Position numbers and translations under genes: made by a program. The notes under the pieces were generated by a model. That model searched no databases. It worked only from the letters and a program-made list of their open reading frames with translations, and was not told the DNA's origin. A stretch of 64,000 nucleotides of DNA from Nissabacter sp. SGAir0207. Its GTDB lineage: Bacteria; Pseudomonadota; Gammaproteobacteria; Enterobacterales; Enterobacteriaceae. This document shows positions 58,487 to 64,000 of the stretch, in pieces. Location of the stretch: assembly GCF_005491205.1 (NCBI RefSeq), contig NZ_CP028035.1, positions 1,674,001 to 1,738,000 on the forward strand, given 5' to 3'. Within the stretch, counting starts at the first letter, position 1, and every line of letters starts with the position of its first letter.

Positions 58487-60088
58487 TTAAAAGACCAGCG
58501 CCTGCCCATCCTTGCGGGATTCGCTGGCGGCGACGTAGTGCCCCTGCGGATGGCGCTGGATCACCTGCGCGCCGCCAAAGTTGTAGCCGAGCAGCGGATC
58601 CTCCACCTCAATCTGGTGGCCCATCGCCCGCAGCGCCGCCAGGGTGTTGCGGTCGAAGGTGGACTCCACCGCCACCCGTCGGCCGCCGATCACGCGCCAG
58701 CGTGGCGCGTCCACCGCTGCTTGCGGGTTCTGCCGGTAGAGCATAATGCGCAGCGCCAGTTGCAGGTGCCCCTGCGCCTGCATCGGGCCGCCCATCAGCC
58801 CGAAGGAGAGCAGCGGCTGGCCGTCGCTGTCCAGCGCAAAGGCCGGGATGATGGTGTGCAGCGGGCGCTTGTTGGGCGCGACGCAGTTGGCATGGCCCGG
58901 CTCCAGCACAAAACCGTGGCCGCGGTTCTGCATACTGATGCCGGTGCCGGGGATCACCACGCCAGAGCCGAAGCCCATGTAGTTGGACTGGATGAACGAC
59001 ACCATCATGCCGTCGGCGTCGGCGCTGCTCAGGTAGACGGTGCCGCCCTGACGCGGCGCGCCGTAGCGGAATTCGCTGGCTTGTTGGCGGTCAATCAGCG
59101 CCGCGCGCGCCGCCAGATACTCATCCGACAGCAGGTGGCGCGCCTCCACCAACATGCTCTCCGGGTCAGCGATATGCTGGTCGAGATCGGCCAGCGCCAG
59201 CTTCATCGCCTCAATCGACAGGTGGAGGGTCTCCACCGCGTCCGGCGGCTGGCTGCCGACGCCCAGTTTCTCCAGCATCCCCAGCGCCATCAGCGTGGCG
59301 ATGCCCTGACCGTTGGGTGGCAGCTCATGCACGCTGCCACCGGCGAAGGGTCGCGCCAACGTCTCTACCCACTCCGGTTGGTGGCGCGCGAGATCCTCCC
59401 GCGTCAGTGCCGCGCCATGCTCGGCACTGAAGGCGGCGATCTTCTCCGCCAGCTCGCCGCGGTAGAAGGCCTCACCGCGCGTCTCGGCAATCAGCGCCAG
59501 CGTGCGCGCCTGATCCGGGTTGCGGAAGATCTCACCGATGGCCGGTGCGCGCCCCTGTGGCGCAAAGCAGGCGCTGAAACCCGGCTGGTCATGCAGCCGC
59601 TCGACGCCGCGCGCCCACAGGCGGCCAATCAGCGGCGACACCGGGAAGCCGTCGCGCGCGTACTCAATCGCTGGCTGTGCCAGCGTGGTCAGCGGCAGGC
59701 GGCCAAACTTCTCCGCCAGCGCCACCCAGGCCGACACCGCGCCCGGCACCGTCACCGCGTCCCAACCAAGTTGTGGCATCGACTCGCGGCCAGCGAAATA
59801 GTCCGGCGTCCAGCCCGCTGGCGAACGGCCGGAGGCGTTCAGGCCATGCAACTGTTTACCGTCCCAGACGATGGCGAAGGCGTCGCTGCCAATGCCGCAG
59901 CCGGTCGGCTCCAGCACCGTCAGCGCCATCGCGCTGGCGACCGCCGCATCCACCGCGTTGCCGCCCAGTTGCAGCATCCGCATCCCGGCCTGTGCCGCCA
60001 GCGGCTGTGAGGTCGCGACGGCGTTGCGGCCCATCATCGGCGGCCGCAGGGAGGGGTAGGCAACATCGAAATCAATTTCAGGGGTCAT
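58487..60088 (-). CDS. Gamma-glutamyltransferase-family protein (cytoplasmic, YwrD-like)
   Basis: 533-aa Ntn-hydrolase proenzyme of the GGT family. The autoprocessing nucleophile Thr is in QGGTVYLSSADADG (about 350); upstream is the large-subunit domain (AVATSQPLAAQAGMRMLQLGGNAVDAAVA) and downstream GYNFGGAQVI. There is no signal peptide, unlike periplasmic E. coli GGT. It is the last gene of the minus-strand transport operon (59 bases after the permease), so it may cleave gamma-glutamyl bonds of glutathione or related peptides after uptake. Confidence 0.88.
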   Translation of the reverse strand: MTPEIDFDVAYPSLRPPMMGRNAVATSQPLAAQAGMRMLQLGGNAVDAAVASAMALTVLEPTGCGIGSDAFAIVWDGKQLHGLNASGRSPAGWTPDYFAGRESMPQLGWDAVTVPGAVSAWVALAEKFGRLPLTTLAQPAIEYARDGFPVSPLIGRLWARGVERLHDQPGFSACFAPQGRAPAIGEIFRNPDQARTLALIAETRGEAFYRGELAEKIAAFSAEHGAALTREDLARHQPEWVETLARPFAGGSVHELPPNGQGIATLMALGMLEKLGVGSQPPDAVETLHLSIEAMKLALADLDQHIADPESMLVEARHLLSDEYLAARAALIDRQQASEFRYGAPRQGGTVYLSSADADGMMVSFIQSNYMGFGSGVVIPGTGISMQNRGHGFVLEPGHANCVAPNKRPLHTIIPAFALDSDGQPLLSFGLMGGPMQAQGHLQLALRIMLYRQNPQAAVDAPRWRVIGGRRVAVESTFDRNTLAALRAMGHQIEVEDPLLGYNFGGAQVIQRHPQGHYVAASESRKDGQALVF

Positions 60089-60147
60089 ACACAGATCCTT
60101 TAGTGGCCCGGCGGGTGGCCGGGCGATTGTCGCGAAATGGGGCGGAA

Positions 60148-61026
60148 TCAGGCGTCGCGCGGGTCAAGCGCGTCACGCAGGCCATCGCCCAGCAAATTAA
60201 AGCCCTGTACCGTCAGAAAGATCGCCAGTCCGGGGAAAATCGACATCCACGGTGCCTGCTCCAGAAAGCCCTTGGCGGTATTCAGCATCGCGCCCCAGGA
60301 GGGGGCGGGCGGCTGCTGGCCGAGGCCCAGAAAGGAGAGGCTGGCCTCGGTAATGATGGCAGAGGCGATCGCCAGCGTTGCCTGCACCAAAATCGGTGAG
60401 AGCACGTTGGGCAGCACATAGCGCAGCACGATCCAGCGATCCGGCAGGCCGATAGCGCGCGCGCCCTCGATATACTCCTCGTTACGCACCGCCATCACCT
60501 GGCCGCGCGTCAGCCGGGCGAAGATCGGCATCGCCGACAGCCCAATCGCAATCATTGCATTGCCGAGGCTGGGGCCAAGGAACGCGCCGAGCGCGATCGC
60601 CAGCACCAAGAACGGGCAGGCGAGCAGCGCCTCAATCACCCGCGAGATGATGCCATCCAGCCACCCCTGCCAGTAACCGGCGACCAGCCCCAGCGGCACG
60701 CCAATCGCCATCGCGATCAGCACCGAGATGCCGCCAGCCAGCAGCGAGGTGCGCGCTCCCCAAATCAGCCGGGAGAGCAGGTCGCGCCCCAGCTCATCGG
60801 TGCCCAGCCAGTGCAGCGCCGACGGGGCTTTGCGCACCGCCATAAAATCCGCCTTCAGCGGATCAAAGGGCGCGATCCACGGGGCAAGCAGCGCCAGCAG
60901 TACGAACAGCAGCACCAGCGCCGCGCCAAACAGCGCGCCCTTATTGGCAAGGAAGCGCGCCAGCGCCCGGTTGGGCGTCCGTGTCGCCGGGAGTGACGTT
61001 GTCACGTTAACCAAGGTTTCACTCAT
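60148..61026 (-). CDS. gsiD: Peptide/glutathione-type ABC permease (GsiD/DppC-like)
   Basis: 292-aa inner-membrane permease. An N-terminal cytoplasmic stretch is followed by a first helix (FGAALVLLFVLLALLAPWIAPFDPLK) typical of DppC/GsiD. The EAA loop NEEYIEGARAIGLPDRWIVLRYVLPN (about 180-205) contacts the ATPase. It begins one base after the gsiC stop. Specificity (glutathione, dipeptides or others) cannot be told from the permease; the GGT neighbour favours gamma-glutamyl peptides. Confidence 0.85.
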   Translation of the reverse strand: MSETLVNVTTSLPATRTPNRALARFLANKGALFGAALVLLFVLLALLAPWIAPFDPLKADFMAVRKAPSALHWLGTDELGRDLLSRLIWGARTSLLAGGISVLIAMAIGVPLGLVAGYWQGWLDGIISRVIEALLACPFLVLAIALGAFLGPSLGNAMIAIGLSAMPIFARLTRGQVMAVRNEEYIEGARAIGLPDRWIVLRYVLPNVLSPILVQATLAIASAIITEASLSFLGLGQQPPAPSWGAMLNTAKGFLEQAPWMSIFPGLAIFLTVQGFNLLGDGLRDALDPRDA

Positions 61027-61027
61027 C

Positions 61028-61972
61028 TCAGGCTCCTCGCAGGCGGGGGTTGACCAGTACGTAGAGGATGTCTGCCAGCAGGTTGAGCAGCAGGAAGCCC
61101 ACCGCCACCACCATCACCACCCCCTGAACCACCGCGTAGTCACGGTTGAAGACCGAATCAACGATCATCTTGCCAAAACCGGGCAGCGTGAAGACCTGCT
61201 CGGTCAGCACCGCGCCGCCCAGCAGCTCCCCAAACAGCAGCGTGGTGAGGGTAATGATCGGCACCAGCGCGTTGCGCAGCGCGTGCTTCATGATCACCCG
61301 GCGCGGCCGCAGCCCCTTGGCGCGGGCGGTGCGCACATAGTCGGCCTTCAGTACCGCGATCATCGCCGAGCGGGTGTGGCGCATCAGCACCGCCGCCAGC
61401 CCGGAGCCGAGCACCAGCGCTGGCAGCAGCAGGGTGCGCAGGTTCTGAACCGGATCCTCGCTGAACGGCACGTAGCCGGAAGCGGGCAGCCACTGCAACT
61501 TCACCGAGAACAGCAGGATCAGCAGCACCCCCAGCCAGAAGTGCGGCACCGAGATGCCGGAGAGCGCGATGAAGTTGGTGCCGTGATCCACCCAGCTCCC
61601 CTTGCGCACCGCCGCCAGCACCCCCATCGCGATGCCGATCACCAGCGCCACCAGCATCGCCCGCAGCGACAGCTCCAGCGTCACCGGCAGCTTGGCGGCG
61701 ATCAATGACACCACCGGCTCCTGTGTGCGCAGCGAGACGCCGAGGTCGCCGCGCAGCGCATTGCCCACCCAGTGGAAGTACTGGCTGGGGATCGGATCGT
61801 CCAGATGGTACTTGGCGCGCAGCAGCTCAATCACCTGCGGATCGCGCTCCTCGCCAGCCATCGCGCTGATGGGGTCGCCCGGCAGCAGCTTTTGCAGCGA
61901 GAAGACCATCAGCGTCACCAGAAACAGCGTCGGGATCGCCAACAGCAGGCGTTTGCCGATTAACTCAACCAT
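61028..61972 (-). CDS. gsiC: Peptide/glutathione-type ABC permease (GsiC/DppB-like)
   Basis: 314-aa inner-membrane permease: GKRLLLAIPTLFLVTLMVFSLQKLLPGDP at the N-terminus and the EAA loop KADYVRTARAKGLRPRRVIMKHALRN (about 200-225). It has the usual DppB/GsiC length and pairs with the next gene as the heterodimeric channel. The start is 14 bases after the binding-protein stop. Confidence 0.87.
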   Translation of the reverse strand: MVELIGKRLLLAIPTLFLVTLMVFSLQKLLPGDPISAMAGEERDPQVIELLRAKYHLDDPIPSQYFHWVGNALRGDLGVSLRTQEPVVSLIAAKLPVTLELSLRAMLVALVIGIAMGVLAAVRKGSWVDHGTNFIALSGISVPHFWLGVLLILLFSVKLQWLPASGYVPFSEDPVQNLRTLLLPALVLGSGLAAVLMRHTRSAMIAVLKADYVRTARAKGLRPRRVIMKHALRNALVPIITLTTLLFGELLGGAVLTEQVFTLPGFGKMIVDSVFNRDYAVVQGVVMVVAVGFLLLNLLADILYVLVNPRLRGA

Positions 61973-61986
61973 AGCGGCTCCTTGGG

Positions 61987-63519
61987 TTATTTTGCCGCCA
62001 GCGTGACGCCCGCCAGCCGGATCAGGCCATCCGGGTAGGGGGTGAAGCCGGTGACGCGTTTGCTCATGCCGAAGATGCGCGGCTCATAGTAGAGGTAGGC
62101 GATGGGCATATCGCTCTGCAACTGCTGCACCACCTGGCTGTAGAGCGCCTTGCGCTGGGCCGGGTCGCCGCTCTGGCGCGCGGTGAGCAGCCACTGATCC
62201 ACCTGCGGGTTGCCGTAGCGCCCATCGTTCAGGTTGCCGCCGCTCTGGATAAAGCTGTAGATGCTGCCATCCGGGTCCGGGCGGCCCGACCAGCCGGACA
62301 TGCTCACCTGATACTGGCCATGCTGCTGGCGGTCGAGCAGGGTGGCGAACTCGCTCATTTGCAGGTTGACGTTGAAGCCCGCCTCGGCGGCCATCGCCTG
62401 AATCACCTGGCCGACCTGCAACGCCGTGGGGTTGTTGGGCACCAGCAGGTCAACCTTCAGCGGCGGGGTCACGCCAGCGGCAGCCAGCAGCGCCTTCGCC
62501 TTCTCCACGTCGCGCGCTGGCACCGGCACCCCGGCGTGGTAGGGGCTGACGGTGGAGAAGGCCTGATTGGCCGGGGTGAACTGCCCCTCAAACACCACCT
62601 GATTGATGGCGTCACGATCCAGCGCCAGCGAGAACGCCTGCCTTACCCGCGCGTCTTTGGCGAAGGCGCTATCCGCGGCGGCCGGGCCGTTGGCGATATT
62701 GAAGGTCAGCCCCATGTAGCCGAGGCCGGTGACCTTGGCGAGCGCCAGCCGGCTGTCGGCCTGCACCGTTTTGATGTCGCTGGCAGCGATGCCCTCGGTC
62801 AGGTCGAGGTCACCGGCGCGCAGGTTGGCCAGCCGCACTGAGGCGTCCGGGATTGGCAGGAAGATCACCTTATCGACGCGGTACGCCCCCTTGTTCCAGT
62901 AGTTGTCAAAGCGCTTGAGCACGATGCGATCCTGCTGCACCCGGCTGACAAACTCATAGGGGCCGGAGCAGACCGGGTGGGCGGCCACGTCGCCCTTGGC
63001 GCTGGCCTGCGGCGCGAGCATGGTACCGGCGCGATCGGTAAGCTGTGCCAGCAGCGCGGCGTCCGGCGTTTTCAGGTGCAGCGCCACGCTGTAGGGGCCG
63101 GTCACCTCCACGTTGTCGATGGAGGAGAGTTCGCTTTTGCGCAGCGAGGCGGGCAGCGTCATCGCACGGTCGAGGTTGAACTTCACCGCATTGGCATCAA
63201 ATTTCTCGCCATCGTGGAAGGTCACGCCCTCGCGCAGTTGCAGCGTCAGGGTCTTGCCATCCGGGCTGTAGGCCCAAGAGGTCGCCAGCCCCGGCACGAT
63301 ATTCAGGTGCTGGTCGATGTCCACCAGCCGGTCACAGAGCGCGCTGAACACAAAGCGGCCATAGTAGGTGCGGGCGGTGTGCGGGTCGAGCATGTCCGGG
63401 TCAGCGCCGAGGCCGATGCGCAGCACGCTCTCGGCCTGTGCGGCCTGGATATGCAGGCTACCCGCCGCGAGCAGCGTCAGGGCGGTCAGGGTCGGGCGCA
63501 GGGGAAGTCGCAGTCTCAT
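61987..63519 (-). CDS. gsiB: Family 5 (DppA/GsiB-like) solute-binding protein
   Basis: 510 aa. Signal peptide of about 29 residues (ending QAAQA), no lipobox Cys. The mature start SVLRIGLGADPDMLDPHTART and later GKTLTLQLREGVTFHDGEKFDANAVKFNLDRAM match SBP family 5. The C-terminus has YLYYEPRIFGMSKRVTGF. It binds the periplasmic substrate for the two permeases. It resembles GsiB in size and operon order, but the ligand is not proved. It starts 12 bases after the ATPase stop. Confidence 0.86.
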   Translation of the reverse strand: MRLRLPLRPTLTALTLLAAGSLHIQAAQAESVLRIGLGADPDMLDPHTARTYYGRFVFSALCDRLVDIDQHLNIVPGLATSWAYSPDGKTLTLQLREGVTFHDGEKFDANAVKFNLDRAMTLPASLRKSELSSIDNVEVTGPYSVALHLKTPDAALLAQLTDRAGTMLAPQASAKGDVAAHPVCSGPYEFVSRVQQDRIVLKRFDNYWNKGAYRVDKVIFLPIPDASVRLANLRAGDLDLTEGIAASDIKTVQADSRLALAKVTGLGYMGLTFNIANGPAAADSAFAKDARVRQAFSLALDRDAINQVVFEGQFTPANQAFSTVSPYHAGVPVPARDVEKAKALLAAAGVTPPLKVDLLVPNNPTALQVGQVIQAMAAEAGFNVNLQMSEFATLLDRQQHGQYQVSMSGWSGRPDPDGSIYSFIQSGGNLNDGRYGNPQVDQWLLTARQSGDPAQRKALYSQVVQQLQSDMPIAYLYYEPRIFGMSKRVTGFTPYPDGLIRLAGVTLAAK

Positions 63520-63531
63520 CTCAGGTTCCTT

Positions 63532-64000
63532 TTAGCGGGAGTGGCGGTTAACGGCATGTTCAAACAGGCTGCGGCGCAGCCGGAAGGCGTCAGAGGGCGG
63601 CGGCGGCGCGACGGCGGTGCTGTCACGCTGCACCTCGGCCCAGCGGTGGCAGGCCACCTGCCGCCCCTCGCCGACGCCCTCCAGCCGCGGCTCCTGCTGG
63701 CGGCACTGGTCAGTGGCGAACGGGCAACGGGTATGGAAGCGGCACCCCGACGGCATCGCCGCCGGGTTCGGCAGATCGCCCTGCAACAGCGGCGTTTCAC
63801 GGCGCACGCCCGGCGCCAGCTGTGGCGCGGAGGCGATCAGCGCCTGGGTGTAGGGGTGCAGCGGCTGGTCAAACAGCGCATCCACCGGGGCCAGCTCAAC
63901 GATCTGGCCGAGGTACATCACCGCCACCCGGTCACTCATGTGGCGGATCACCGCCAACCCGTGGGCGACAATCACCATCGTCAGGCCGAACTGATCCTTC
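63532..64000 (-). CDS. Peptide-type ABC transporter ATPase, 5'-truncated by the window edge
   Basis: The coding frame continues beyond base 64000; only the C-terminal part is seen. It starts in KDQFGLTMVIVAHGLAVIRHMSDRV, the H-loop region, with Gly where Asp is usual after the His. The DppD/OppF/GsiA-type C-terminal domain follows, with its Cys signature GCRFHTRCPFATDQC. Walker and signature motifs are outside the window, so whether the gene is a single or tandem (GsiA-like, two cassettes) ATPase cannot be told. First in the order ATPase-SBP-permease-permease-GGT. Confidence 0.85.
   Translation of the reverse strand, partial: KDQFGLTMVIVAHGLAVIRHMSDRVAVMYLGQIVELAPVDALFDQPLHPYTQALIASAPQLAPGVRRETPLLQGDLPNPAAMPSGCRFHTRCPFATDQCRQQEPRLEGVGEGRQVACHRWAEVQRDSTAVAPPPPSDAFRLRRSLFEHAVNRHSR

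Noticed and set aside
1..64000. tRNA, rRNA, integrase or transposase genes
   Set aside because: None seen on reading. AT-rich islands at 17.3-22 kb, 36.5-37.3 kb and 56.4-58.5 kb look acquired, but I found no integrase, tRNA attachment site or IS ends around them.

Overview
The window looks like an Enterobacterales chromosome of high GC. Recognisable homologues of enterobacterial genes (cbl, nasR, ydcR, yneE, spy, yahK, hmuSTUV, a gsi-type ABC operon) sit in GC-rich DNA with heavily G/C-ending codons. AT-richer patches mark likely acquired pieces. A Yersiniaceae-like member of the order is my guess from gene content, not proof. I saw no rRNA, tRNA, transposase or CRISPR array.

1-12,942 is an assimilatory nitrate/nitrite regulon. 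The 3' part of cbl is followed by nasR (NIT-ANTAR antiterminator), then a textbook sigma-54 promoter, a two-hairpin antitermination leader, and a tightly packed operon: nasF-nasE-nasD (nitrate ABC importer), a fused nasC-nasB, nasA and a cobA-type SUMT that supplies the siroheme precursor. The nasC-nasB fusion keeps an internal ribosome-binding site and ATG at the old junction.

12,944-23,863 holds a periplasmic PEBP-like protein, an inverse-autotransporter-type outer-membrane protein and a CBS-containing ClC transporter preceded by a possible structured RNA. It continues with an AT-rich island carrying a ToxR/CadC-like membrane regulator and a flippase / TupA-like ATP-grasp / GT2 set, then a YneE-type bestrophin and Spy. 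24,124-31,690 carries a CioAB-type bd oxidase with a 53-aa DUF2474 partner, several regulators (YdcR-type MocR, a TetR-AraC pair, a GntR/FCD protein with apparently two HTHs) and an amidotransferase-like protein.

31,691-36,387 is a compact NMT1/THI5-type ABC importer with an M24 peptidase-fold protein and its own LacI regulator; candidate LacI operators lie in the divergent promoter region. Then come an unrecognised overlapping gene pair (36,524-37,250), a FAD monooxygenase behind a Fur-box-like site, a YahK-type alcohol dehydrogenase and a GAF-GGDEF diguanylate cyclase. A 1590-aa autotransporter follows, bounded by near-duplicate terminator segments. 46,959-54,162 is iron and haem acquisition: fhuF diverges from hmuSTUV across a region with two Fur-box-like sites, and a TonB-dependent receptor follows.

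54,193-55,434 is a strange non-coding block between convergent genes: a near-symmetrical inverted repeat of about 760 bp, three copies of a 94-bp element and a 46-bp tandem array. Next are a DapA-family aldolase/lyase, a lone AT-richer KAP-like P-loop NTPase (a candidate defence gene), and a gamma-glutamyltransferase joined to a peptide/glutathione-type ABC importer whose ATPase runs off the right edge.
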